Below, in pieces: positions 32,529 through 42,551 of a stretch of 64,000 nt of DNA. The DNA comes from Meconema thalassinum. Lineage: Eukaryota; Arthropoda; Insecta; Orthoptera; Tettigoniidae. Position numbers and translations under genes: made by a program. Where the stretch lies: positions 280,471,527-280,535,526 of the forward strand of contig OX336389.2 in the NCBI GenBank assembly GCA_946902985.2. The letters are read 5' to 3'. Every line of letters starts with the position of its first letter. The first letter of the stretch is position 1. The notes under the pieces were generated by a model. It did no database searches. It saw only the letters and a program-made list of their open reading frames with translations, and was not told where the DNA came from.

Positions 32529-32742
32529 GTCCGGCTTCGTGGCTAAAAGTTTAGCGCGCTAGGCTTTGGCCCAAAGTGCCCCGGTTTCGATTCCCTGGGT
32601 TTAATTCCCGTGGCTCGGTGACTGGGTGTATGTGCTGTCTTCATCATCACTTCAACCTCATTACGACGCGCAGGTCGCCCACGGGCGTCAACTAGAATGA
32701 CCTGCATTCGGCCTCTCCGGAGGCCACACGATCATTATTATT
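32529..32742 (+). repeat. SINE family S6
   Basis: A 214-bp SINE with tRNA-like head (cttcgtggctaaaagtttag; B box ggtttcgattccctg) and an (ATT)n tail. It lies between two copies of the 13-bp duplication AGTACACAACGTT (32516-32528, 32743-32755). Confidence 0.88.
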
Positions 32743-32755
32743 AGTACACAACGTT

Positions 32756-33129
32756 TGCCACGGTGGGTGAGTGGTCAACGTGTCGGTCTACTAATCCCAA
32801 GGTTGCAGATTCGCTCCTGGCCGTGGTAAGTGATTTTTGAAAGGCGGCAAAAATTACACCATATCATACGATTTTGGCATGTCAAAGAACCCATTTGAAT
32901 TCCGTAGGCCGTGTTCATAATGGCAAAATTGATCTCGGGAGTTTCCGCCAACACAAAGTTCCTCATTTCTCTACTAGAAAGCGCTACAGTGTTCAAGGAG
33001 CTTAGATATCTAACCTCCTTAACTTTCATAGTGCTTCAAGGAACAACGAAATTCGACATGCAAGCTACCCTTTGGGTGTCCAATTAACAAAGCTTGCACC
33101 CGGCATCCGAAGCCATACGATATTATTAT
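32756..33129 (+). repeat. SINE family S7
   Basis: A 374-bp SINE (head tgccacggtgggtgagtggt, 3' module gctaccctttgggtgtcc ... gccatacgatattatt) between the second and third copies of AGTACACAACGTT (32743-32755, 33130-33142). Its 3' module is related to that of S1 and S8. Confidence 0.87.
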
Positions 33130-33594
33130 AGTACACAACGTTGATGACCATGCAATGGCGCCCACGCCGTATGTCAGGTCAGGCGAATGCCCGACCTGAT
33201 TTGGGGTGGGTCTATAAAACGGAGAGGGGTCCCAAAAATGGAAGACGTAAAAAAGCGAGAAGGAAAAAAGAGGAGGGAAAAGAGAAAAAAAGAGAAGAGA
33301 AAAAGAACGAGGAAGAGAAACGCAATAAAACTACTTACTATGTGGGGTCGTGAGGTGTACCTAAGTTGTACGCGTCCGAACAATTAGCGAAAACACGAAA
33401 GTTGTAAGCAAGTTCCTAAACGGAAAGGGAGGAAAATTAGAAAATTAGAGAAGAAAACTACTTTACTTTGACCAGTGGCGTGTATCTTATGCTTAGGCCG
33501 GTGCCTTAAAATGGGGTGTGTTCTCTATGAGAATTAAACAGCGGTACTAGAAATAACTCATCTTGATACCGGTATAGACAAAGAAGCTTGCCTG

Positions 33595-36500
33595 TTGGAA
33601 AAAGAATCGAGTTCTCTACTGACTTTTGACGACAAAGATCCTGCTAGGCTGGCAAAAATAAAGCGTTTTACTCCCGAAATGCTCGATCAAGTTCTAAACT
33701 TAGGTGCTTGTCAACCAACAGAAAAAGAAATGTGCCGCGGAGAGTTTCCTAAGGATTCAAAAGGGCGCAAGTTCCATTCAGCATGGTATTCAAGAAAAAT
33801 GCAAGACGGGTCCTATGTTAAAAGAGACTGGTTGTCGTATTCGGTCACTTAAAATAAGATGTACTGTTCATATTGTATGCTTTTTGGGAAGAATCCTCAA
33901 AAGGCTTGGGCATGTAGTGGTTTTAACACGTGGAAATCAGGCACTCTGACCATCAACGCACACGAAATATCGAGTACTCATGTCGATGCAGCTATTGCGC
34001 GACGGTTTCGTGAGTCTTATGTACCAATACAGAAGTGCAGACATTGCTAGAAATGGGTTAATAGTGAAACAGTAGATCGACATTAAATTATTTTTAGGCA
34101 GATGTTGTTTGGCTTTTCGCGGCCATCGAGAGTCATGACTAAACAGACTGCGGGGTAATTTTAAATATCTTTGCGCTCTTCTTGGGGAATATTCGCCACC
34201 GATGGCAGCTTACTTATCAAGTTTGCAGGCTCGAGGCAAAAATAGTTCTTTTAGTTTATATAATGGCGGCGACAAAACCAATTGATTGACGCAATTTGTA
34301 CGTTCATCGCCAAAAAAGGTTCCAAAGAAATAGAGGATGCAAAAATGTTTAGCATGGCTTGCGATGGTACGTTTCACAAGTCCAGAAAGGAACAAGTGTC
34401 TTTTATTGTAAGGTATGCTGATGATAAAATAGGTCGCATTCATGAAAGGTGTGATGATAACTGTTGTTTTAAGGGGCCTAACATGTAGGTTATCGGCCCT
34501 TAATGGTTTGGGTGATCGTGAAGATGAAAATGAAATGCAAACTATAACTAAAAACTAACAACTAACTTATAGACTAGAAGAAGAAACGGAAAACAAAAGC
34601 AGATTAACGCAAATAAAGGACAGGAGGAAAAGAAATGCCCTCAACCCTCGAAGAATGCGGATTGAGAGACTTGGAAGGAAGGAGAGCCATGAAAGGCAGA
34701 TAGGAAAGTGAAAGAGGATAGGGTCTGCCCCACAGGTCGACAAAAGAGGTAAACCGGACCCAGCTCAGGAATCCCTCAGGGTCGCCAACTCCCGAACTCA
34801 CCATCCGTGAGCCCTGAGGGTGTAGCAATATCTAGGGTGCACCAGAAGTGGTGGGGCTACATACACCCTGCCTCCTTGAGGGCCTTGAGCAGACGGCAGG
34901 AGATAGCAGGAAAAGAAAAAGAAGGCTGACCCCTCGCAGAAGGAGGGTATCAGAAAAGATGAGACAAGGGCCAATTAAGGCGGGAAAGGAAGAGACTCCC
35001 TAGGCCTCGGATACCCTAATATCGTCGGGGTCGGAAAAGAACAAGAGTTGACCAAGAGAGGTCGACAGGAAAGAAGACAGAGAGGGGTCCGGCACAAGTA
35101 AGTGGAAGCAATGCCGAACTCAGCTGGGGTCCCGTGGTCGCCAACCCACGTCCCACTAGATGTGAGCCCCTGGGGGAATTTATGAAAGGCTAATAGGTCT
35201 TGTAGAATCGCCATCTACAATAGGTCAAGCCTTAATGGATAATTTCAAAAACTTGTGCACTCAGCGCGGACTTAACTGATGATCTCGCATGACCGCGCCG
35301 CAAACATACGTGCTGAAAACAAAGGTCTACAAGGTTTGATTCGAGAAGTTAATCGTATGGCTGTATATATCTGCTGTTGGGCACATACGCTAAATCTGGT
35401 TGTTATTAAGGCTGTAGGATTTTCGTTGGATGCCACAGACCTTTTTGAAAATTTAGAAAAATTGTTTGCTTTTATAAGTAGCTCCAAGCTACGCGTTGAA
35501 GTGTACAGTAAAATGCAAACTAAACACTATGAGAGAGAAAAAACTCTTGAGATTGAAAAGGGTTACTCCTACTAGGTGGATGTCCCATTCGAGGGCTTTA
35601 GAGACGGTGCTTTTGACTCATGATGCCGTGATGAAACTCTCGAAGAAATAAGGCGTATTGAAGGACCAGGAAATTATGAAGCTGCAGCCCAAGCCGCTGG
35701 ACTGATCACTTATTTCACCAAAGAAAACTTTGTCTTCACAGCAATAGCTTTTGTAAAAATATTTGCAATTGTTGATCCAAAGCCATATATGGATCTTTTA
35801 TCAGCTATGACCGTGCCTGAATCAAATTTAGCAAGGCTTGCAAAACTGCGAAAAATGCTTAATTGTATCAAGTCGGAAGCTGAGGATTTCATGCAGAAAT
35901 CTAACACTGAGTTTGTGCCTTTACACCAAACTAGTCGTCTGAGAAAGAAGAAGAAAATGCCAGGTGAGTTAGCAAACGATGAGCCTATTGCTGACCCTCT
36001 AGAAATCTTTAGGGTTCACACTTACCTTGAATCTGTGGACGTTGTCGTGAGTCAAATGAAAGAGCGTTTCATGCATGGGTGAGACCAATAATGACAAAAT
36101 TGGTCTTGGACTCCTGAAAGACATGGCTTTGTTGTCTAAAGCCCGCTTAACTCAATTTCGAGAAAATATTGAAAGTTTGCCTATGGATGCCTTTGCTTGT
36201 TTCAAATCAGTTTATGGCAACTTCTTTGATGATGAAGAGGCGATGAATGAATACGTAGCATTTTCCCGTTGATTTGAGGGTATTCTAAAATCAATCCCTC
36301 TACCCGGGAGACTTCACGATGAGCCTGTGCCATCGGAACTCGTGCAATCGGAATCAGATTTAGACGGAGATAGCGAGGATGAAGATTTAGGCGGTTTAGG
36401 GGATGAACTGAGACCGATAGTTGCTTTTGATGATGCAACAGACGGCGACATCATAACGGTACCGGAGATAGATCTTCATGAAGATGTAGACGATTCTGTG

Positions 36501-36884
36501 TGTAACAGTGAGGAAGAGGAGGGAGTGGAAAACGAAGCACAAGTGAATGGGGAAGATGAAAATAGCAAGGAAAAAGATGAACCGCTTAATGTTGGCAGCC
36601 TTCTTGAGATTTCCAGAGCATTTTGCTTAGCTAAACTTGAAAGTGTCTTCCCAAATTTGAATTTTATCTTGATGATTGCTGTCACTCTCCCAGTAGCGAG
36701 CGTTTCGAATGAAGACTCCTTTTCCAAGCTTAAACGTGTAAAAGCAGACTTGCGCACCACCATGGGTGGTGATCGTCTGGAGGCTTTACTTATCATTGCA
36801 AGTGAATTTGATATTGATTTTGAAAAAGTCATTTACATATTCGTATCCAAGAGCTCTCTGCATGCAAAAAGCCTTTTGTTGTAG
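33595..36884 (+). pseudogene. hAT transposase, ZMYM1/TTF-type, broken
   Basis: Fragments in order: a TTF-type zinc-finger region (GRKFHSAWYSRKM, a stop at 33850, then MYCSYCMLFGKNPQKAWACSGFNTWK), a DUF4371-like part (MFSMACDGTFHKSRKEQVSF), then after the inserted retroposon the core (SHDRAANIRAENKGLQGLI, CCWAHTLNLVV, TRWMSHSRALETVL), an alpha-helical insert, and the hAT dimerisation domain (PVASVSNEDSFSKLKRVK ... MGGDRLEALLI). Several stops and frame changes (for example at 34050, 35574, 36082) show it is not functional. The frame on either side of the insertion (GRIHER, then LIGLVESP) is continuous once the insert and one duplication are ignored. Confidence 0.85.
34450..35177 (-). mobile_element. 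Retroposon X, 728 bp (no VNTR)
   Basis: Inserted in the hAT gene with a 12-bp duplication, one mismatch (attcatgaaagg 34438-34449, atttatgaaagg 35178-35189). Sense is the minus strand: it begins cccccaggggctcacatcta at the right and ends with ggccccttaaaacaacag plus a short ATC-type tail at the left. Coding potential is not evident. Confidence 0.88.
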
Positions 36885-37340
36885 CAGATGATTGTGTAGC
36901 TTGATTTTTATCAACTTGATTTCGAAGCTCATTTATGAATGTGTTTTGTTGATTGTATTTCTAGTATTGTAGCTTGATTTTTTTTTGTATTCGAAGCGTA
37001 TTCATTAAGGTTCTGTATTACAGCTTGAGCTTGATTTTTGCCTGTAATAAAACACCTCGATTTCAAAACTCATGGTTTAATTTTTATGTCGAAATCCTAC
37101 TCAATGTTTACTTCTCAAAAGTGTTACGGTATGTTTTCATGTCGATCGCACAACTGTCTATAGTGCGTCTCTACCTCAAAAGAGACAGTATGGAATTAAA
37201 TGTAGTATTTGCCTCTCACTCGCACTCCTATGTCCTGCATTTAGCTTCGTCCTCTTCTACGCCGGCGATGTTGCCATTTCCCAATAATTGAAAGTGATAA
37301 ATCTAAGAAAATGTTTGCGTGGTCTTATATAGAATTTTCC
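36885..37340. other. Unassigned AT-rich stretch
   Basis: Probably the 3' flank of the hAT element. No features recognised. Confidence 0.35.
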
Positions 37341-37347
37341 GCTCTTT

Positions 37348-37356
<9 letters not shown>

Positions 37357-37382
<26 letters not shown>

Positions 37383-37796
37383 AATTGTTGTTTTAAGGGG
37401 CATAACATCTAGGTTATCGGCCCCTAATGGTTTGGGTGATCGTGAAGATGGTAATGAAATGTAAACTATAACTAAAACTAGAAGAAGAAATGGACAACAA
37501 AAGGAGAATAAGGCAAATAAAGGACAAGAGGAAAAAAAATGCCCTCAACCCTTGAAGAATGCGGATTGAGGGACTTGTAAGGAAGGAGAGCCATGAAAGG
37601 CAGACAGGAAAGTGAAAGAGGAGAGAGTCATCCCCACAGGTAATGGACAAAAGGGGGAAAACCGGACCCAGCTCAGGAATCCCTCGAGGTCGCTAACTCC
37701 CGAACTCACCAGCCGTGAGCCCCTGAGGGTGTAGCAATATCTAGGGTGCACCAGAAGTGGTGGGGCTACATACACCCTGCCTCCTTGAGGGCCTTG
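37357..37796 (-). mobile_element. Retroposon X, 5'-truncated, 440 bp
   Basis: Bounded by the 16-bp duplication gctctttatgatgatg (37341-37356, 37797-37812). It keeps the 3' end (cccctaatggtttgggtgatc in reverse) and an extended (GAT)n = (ATC)n tail, and stops within the 5' domain at caccctgcctccttgaggg. Confidence 0.87.
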
Positions 37797-37812
37797 GCTC
37801 TTTATGATGATG

Positions 37813-38348
37813 TAAAAATAAAAGCCATAAATCATTAACACATAGCCCAATTTTCACAATTACGATATTTTAGCGCGAATCTATATTTTTGCAGGTATAA
37901 AACTTATCACGCCATAGATAATGAACTAATGATCGCAACAGATCAAGAATTTATTTTTAAATTGCCTGATGTTGGTAGAAGATATCCTATTTCTCAGGGC
38001 GGTAATTATTTTCATAATAAGAAAGTTATGTTTCTTTTTTCTCAAATGTTACTTGAAAAATCTGGGATGGTGTCACACAAAAGTTACGTAGCGAGAAACA
38101 TTTTTGCTGTTGACTTTACGTTGGTGACTAAGCGAGAAGAAATGATCATTAATGTCTGAAATAGTATTTAAAACAAACCAAAGCTCGATATCAGATAGCA
38201 TTCATAAGTTATAGCACTTTGCGTACTTCTCCCGCCCAGCGCTGACGCACCGATACCGTAGGGTATCTCCCCGACTGCGTTTGAAGGAGGGTAGGTGATG
38301 GTGTGAAGTTAAACTGTGAAATAAAGTGGAGCTTGTGCTCTTTATAAA
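37813..38348. other. Unassigned stretch
   Basis: AT-rich; a small frame (37929-38159) has no recognisable motif. Confidence 0.35.
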
Positions 38349-38560
38349 TTGTCCGCCTCGTTGCGTAGTGGCTAGTATTCTTGGCTGTCACTGTGCTGTC
38401 ACCGTGGAGGCCCAGGTTTGAATCCCGGCTCTGCCAAGAAATTTAATTCTGGTCTGAGGGCTGGAACGGGCTGTACTCAACTTCATGAGACAAAACTGCG
38501 AAGAGGCGGGTTCGATTCCTACCTCAGCCATCCTCGAAGTGGTTTCCGTAGTTTGCCTTT
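38349..38560 (+). repeat. SINE S3, 3'-truncated
   Basis: Head cgttgcgtagtggctagtattc, first B box (aggtttgaatcccgg), second B box (gggttcgattcctacc at about 38508), then it stops in the body at gtagtttgcc. Confidence 0.78.
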
Positions 38561-38561
38561 G

Positions 38562-39075
38562 TTCGTCCCGGGAATGAACAAGGGTTCGTTAATGGTGCAG
38601 ATTTAACGTTTCTATGCCAAAAGAACACGGAAGACATCCACGACGAAATAATAATAATGTTATTGGTTTTACGTCCCTTTTAACTACACTGGCTTTTAGA
38701 GACGCCGGGGTGCCGGAATTTTGCCCCGAAGGGGATCTTTAACGTGCCAGTAAATGTACTGACACGACTCCCTCGCATTTGCGCACCATCAAATGCCAGC
38801 TGACTGCGCCAGGTTTCGAACCTGCAACCTTGGGCTCAGTAAGCGAGAGCGTTACCCCTGAGCCACCCACGACGAAATGACAGGTGAAGTGTATGAAAAG
38901 TGGTTCGCCGAGCAATTGTTGCCCAATGTTCCCGAAGGATCTAGCCTAGTAATAGACAATATAGGCTATCACAGCAGAGAAATATGTTCGTTGCATGCCA
39001 CCATACCACAGTGAACTTAATTCCATCGAAAAGGTATGGGCGCAAGTAAAGAACTAGCCTATATAAAATTGGACA
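38562..39075 (+). pseudogene. DDE-type transposase remnant split by a SINE
   Basis: Plus-strand fragments GNEQGFVNGADLTFLCQKN, DIHDEM, TGEVYEKWFAEQLLPNV, SLVIDNIGYHS and, one frame over, PPYHSELNSIEKVWAQVK match the C-terminal half of a Tc1-like DDE_3 endonuclease. The second aspartate (VIDN) and the final glutamate (SIEK) are visible. The N-terminal half is missing, there is a frameshift near 38985, and a SINE interrupts at 38650. Confidence 0.72.
38650..38866 (-). repeat. SINE family S4, minus strand
   Basis: 217 bp, bounded by the perfect 12-bp duplication CCACGACGAAAT (38638-38649, 38867-38878). Sense strand: head gtggctcaggggtaacgctc, B box aggttcgaaacctgg, end (TAT/TTA)n. Related pieces are at 41735 and 45780. 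Confidence 0.9.
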
Positions 39076-39107
39076 ACGTCTCATTCAAGAAACAAGAAAT
39101 GTATAAT

Positions 39108-39315
39108 TTAACCGGCCGCGGTGGCCGAGAGCGCTAAACCGCTACCTCGTGCCTCTCTGGTATCGGGAGAGCGTGGGTTCGAACCCCACCTCGGCCGTCC
39201 TGAAAAAGGTTTTCGTGATTTCCCATTTTCACCACCAGGCAAATGCCGGGACGGTTCCTTTAAATAGGTCCATGGCCGATTTCCTTCCAATATCCCTTCC
39301 CTGACCCGTCCTGAA
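39108..39315 (+). repeat. SINE S2, 3'-truncated
   Basis: Well preserved head (cggtggccgagagcgctaaa, B box gggttcgaaccccacctcgg) and body to ccttccctgacccgtcctg. Confidence 0.8.
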
Positions 39316-39423
39316 AAGAAAAATACATGGCCATTGGCTGCATTAATTTTAAAAAATATCCGCTGCATACCGCCACTTGACCACACAAAATTGGGTAAAT
39401 TACGTGGACCACAATATATATTA

Positions 39424-39426
39424 TTT

Positions 39427-39453
<27 letters not shown>
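39424..39453. repeat. (ATT)n microsatellite
   Basis: About nine copies of TTA. Confidence 0.9.
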
Positions 39454-39457
<4 letters not shown>

Positions 39458-39533
39458 CATATTATAATTTATTATAACCTATGATATTCGAGAAAATGTA
39501 ATATTATAACATGTTATAATATTATCATGAAAA

Positions 39534-39846
39534 TGAAAATCCACAGCCTGCTTCCAGTCTCCGACCGGGTCAGGAATGGAATGAATGAAGCCCCCATCTA
39601 GCGGCGAGGATATGAACTGTGCCGGCTGCCGAGGCCTGACGCACTCCTCTGGGGGAATGATTAAATGAATGACAGATGAAATGAAATGATAGTGGAGAGT
39701 GCTGCTGGAATGAAATTTTTACAGGGAAAACCGGAGTACCCGGAGAAAAACCTGTCTGCCTCCGTTTTGTCCAGCACAGATCTCACATGGAGTGACCGGG
39801 ATTTGAACCACGGACCCAGCGGTGAGAGGCCGGCGTGCTGCCGCCT
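39534..39846 (-). repeat. SINE S5
   Basis: Nearly the same as 9172-9508, ending at the tRNA-like head (gtgagaggccggcgtgctgccgcc in reverse), which here lacks its last ~15 bp. Confidence 0.82.
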
Positions 39847-40329
39847 ACTGTACATGAATAATTGAAAATTATAAATTATTATAATGTGTGCATTAAAATC
39901 GCGCTCTGAACTTCGGTGTATCATATCTAAATATTGTACCGTCGTTCGCTTCAAGGCATGAGGTACAGTTATATACAACAAACAAATATTTTGGAAAAAT
40001 CCCGAGTTTTTCATAAAAACACGCCTGTATACGAGTTGTGTTACATCATGTGCCCGGCCTTGCAGAACTTGGTATATTAGCGCGCTCTATTTAATGCGTA
40101 CTGTCTTTTAAGGTAGAGACGCTCTATAGAAGAAACGTATAATGCGCATGTCACGATTAATTTTGAGCAGGAGTTGAGGATTAAACTAATCTTTTCTCCC
40201 TTTTTTTTGCGTTGAAAATTCACAAACTTGTTTGGTGGCGATTTACATGATTAAAAAAAAACTTTTTCTTAAGTTGATTCAAACAATTACACTTAAAAAT
40301 GTTTTTTTTAATAGACGTGGGCGCCACTG
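39847..40329. other. Unassigned stretch
   Basis: No supported feature; several T- and A-runs. Confidence 0.35.
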
Positions 40330-40610
40330 TGACCATGATGACTCAGGTCCTAAGCGAATCAGCTACAACACACTTGTCTCGATTGATTGCGAAATGTGAG
40401 CATGGTAAACCGAAACCCCGAATTGTAGCCGTGCGCGTTAAGTCACGCCCCACAACTGCAAGGAGGAGCTGGAAGACCGGAGAACGAGGATTGGAACCCG
40501 GTGCTGACAGCGGCCATCCGAAGTGTGGCATTTCTCTGGATCTCTACACTGCCTCCAGATAAATTCCAGGGTGTCACCTTATTTCAATTCCGGGAGCACC
40601 TGTCCCAATC
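40330..40610 (-). repeat. Possible SINE remnant
   Basis: On the minus strand, gatggccgctgtcagcaccg then gggttccaatcctcgttctc resembles a tRNA head with a B box. Single copy, so tentative. Confidence 0.35.
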
Positions 40611-41120
40611 CTATACACACTGTTGGGATCATTCATAAAATACGCGTACGTTTGCTCGAATGATGGGTTCTTTACAAGAATGTGACGAAAGTGTACGACA
40701 ATTTTATTTTGGAGAGGGGGAGGGATTCTGTACGTAAATACGTTAGTTCATTCGTAGCCTAATTACCCGATTTGTAAAGTGGAAATGAAATTTATTTTTG
40801 GCACTTCCCACATACCGTACGTTTTTAATAAAACTACGTCCTTTGAAGGTTGATTTTTGGAAGGAAAAATTCATATTGTGTAGCATTCTCGCGATTTCAG
40901 AAATATGCTTCGTACTTCTGGTGCTGGAGTACGGGCCTGTAAAGTGGATTTCGTTTCCATGCCCTGAGTTGTACGAAAGCCTACATTGAACAAGAAAAGG
41001 GTGGGTTATATTTTGGACGTTCAATTAGGCGCGGGGGTAGTAACAATATTGTTACAACGTGTCACAATGGGTGGAGGGGGGTTAACTTTTATGGCATTTT
41101 TACGAACGTATTTTATGATG
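40611..41120. other. Unassigned stretch
   Basis: No supported gene. A frame at 40743-41024 (minus) has no recognisable motif. Confidence 0.35.
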
Positions 41121-41480
41121 TTAATTCATTTTTAGTGGCTTTGCGACATCGGGGTCATGTAGCCCCATGCATTAGGGTGTATATGGAATTTGTCTCATAA
41201 CCTGCATTATATTGATGGCTGTATTAGTGTAGTTGTAATTCAAATGATGATTGGGAAGGGGGCGGTCGTGGTCTTAATTTAGGAACCATCCCGGCATTCG
41301 CCCGGAGTAGAAGTGGGAAACCACGGAAAACCACTTCCAGGATAGCTGAGGTGGGAATCGAACCCACCCCTTCTCAGTTTTGCCTCACGAGGTTGAGTGT
41401 ACCCCGTTCCAACCCTCACACCAGAATTGGCAGAGCCGGGAATCGAACCCGGGCCTCCGCGGTGACAGCGAAGTAGTATT
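41121..41480 (-). repeat. SINE S3, minus strand
   Basis: Tail side ttaatgggctttgcgacat-like at the left, body, and reverse head (gccgggaatcgaacccgggc) at about 41435. It runs into the segmental duplicate. Confidence 0.78.
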
Positions 41481-41640
41481 TTATGGATGACCCAATTAGT
41501 CGCCACAGAAACACAGGTTATCAGACAAATTTGACATACACAAGCGCACGGGTATGGCAACAAGATGTCCAAAGCCCCTGAAATTAATTATTGACAATAG
41601 CTACAACAAATAAAAAGTAATTACGATGTGTTATTTAGCC
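41430..41640. repeat. Segmental duplicate, filled-site copy, left part
   Basis: Matches 31740-31955 up to gtgttatttagcc, where the hAT element begins. Confidence 0.85.
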
Positions 41641-41732
41641 CAGGACTGCCCAAACTACGGTCCGCGAGACTATTTTGTCCGGCCCTACGCTTCGCGCCCG
41701 CGCCGTGTCACCAAAACTTTGAAACAACTAAA

Positions 41733-41762
41733 TAAATAATAATAATATTATTGGTTTTACGT
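41733..41762 (-). repeat. S4 SINE tail fragment
   Basis: aataataatattattggttttacgtc matches the 3' end of S4 at 38649-38680, cut off where the integrase fragment begins. Confidence 0.5.
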
Positions 41763-42004
41763 CACGACGGCATTAGAGTCCCCATTGCAAGCGCCCATGT
41801 ACTTAAACCACAAGAAAAAAGTTATGTCCTCAAAATTAAAGGAAAGCCAACAACAATAAACATTGATCGGTTTAAGCTGGACTATTTACTAGATAATGAA
41901 AATGGAAACAACTCATCGCAGGCACAGTCACAAACAACAAGATCTGGCCGGCGAGTACATTTTCCAAAGAAGTATTTGGAAACGTTACCACTGGAAGGGG
42001 AGTA
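41751..42004 (+). pseudogene. Ty3-type integrase C-terminal fragment
   Basis: The frame reads KSYVLKIKGKPTTINIDRFK then TRSGRRVHFPKKYLETL. This GPY/F-to-tail pattern is typical of the end of Ty3-type Pol proteins and belongs to a different lineage from copies A and B. No catalytic domain or LTR accompanies it, so it is a scrap within the hAT element. Confidence 0.62.
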
Positions 42005-42129
42005 GTGTGGCAGCACTTCCAATGAAGAATGAATACGCACGTCAAAGAACATAGAATATCAGAGATAGACAGAGTGGAATTGTTTTATTATCTCATTGTA
42101 TCTGTTTATATATTTCATTGTTTTCTCTA

Positions 42130-42456
42130 CCGGGTGAGTTAGCCGTGGTCGTTACGGCATGACTGCTGGCAGTCGCTCACATCCGGGAGGCGAGGAGGTT
42201 CGAATCCCCCCGCCGGCAACCTTGAAGATGGTCTTCTGTGGTTTCCCATCTTCCTTCCAGGCAAATGCCGGGGTTGGTCCCTAACTATAGGCCACAGCCG
42301 CTACCTTCCAACTCCTCGTCCTTCCATTCCAACTTCCCTCCACAACGGTACTTGTAGCTCACCCATCGGGTGTCCGTCCCGAAGCAGCTACAAAACTGGC
42401 GAGCCGAACATGTCTTCGGACACTCCCGGCACTAAAAGCCATACGCTAAAAAAAAG
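42130..42456 (+). repeat. SINE S1
   Basis: Full-length S1 with the perfect 10-bp duplication GTTTTCTCTA (42120-42129, 42457-42466), inserted in the hAT element. It is the cleanest S1 copy here. Confidence 0.9.
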
Positions 42457-42551
42457 GTTTTCTCTATTATTACAAAATACAAAATAAACATCTTTACTGA
42501 CAATCAAAACTAAACGGTTTTTAAAATCGTATTCTTTGTTTTTAAAACACA

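Larger units (their letters stand above)
33473..36884 (+). mobile_element. Decayed hAT element, ZMYM1-like
   Basis: A possible left terminus is cagtggcgtgtat at 33473. No matching right end was found, so the extent is that of coding homology. It contains a mutated transposase and, at 34450-35177, a later retroposon. Confidence 0.7.

Noticed and set aside
33141..33387. Lysine/arginine/glutamate-rich frame
   Set aside because: It is translated from a purine-rich low-complexity stretch.
34975..35214. Similar minus-strand frames in two X copies (34975-35214 and 58962-59267)
   Set aside because: Their similarity follows from the repeat itself. Other copies have shifts, start codons are not shared, and no motif is present, so coding is not supported.
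37349..37383. (GAT)n run as a stand-alone microsatellite
   Set aside because: It is the retroposon X tail, as its position next to the X 3' end shows in several copies.
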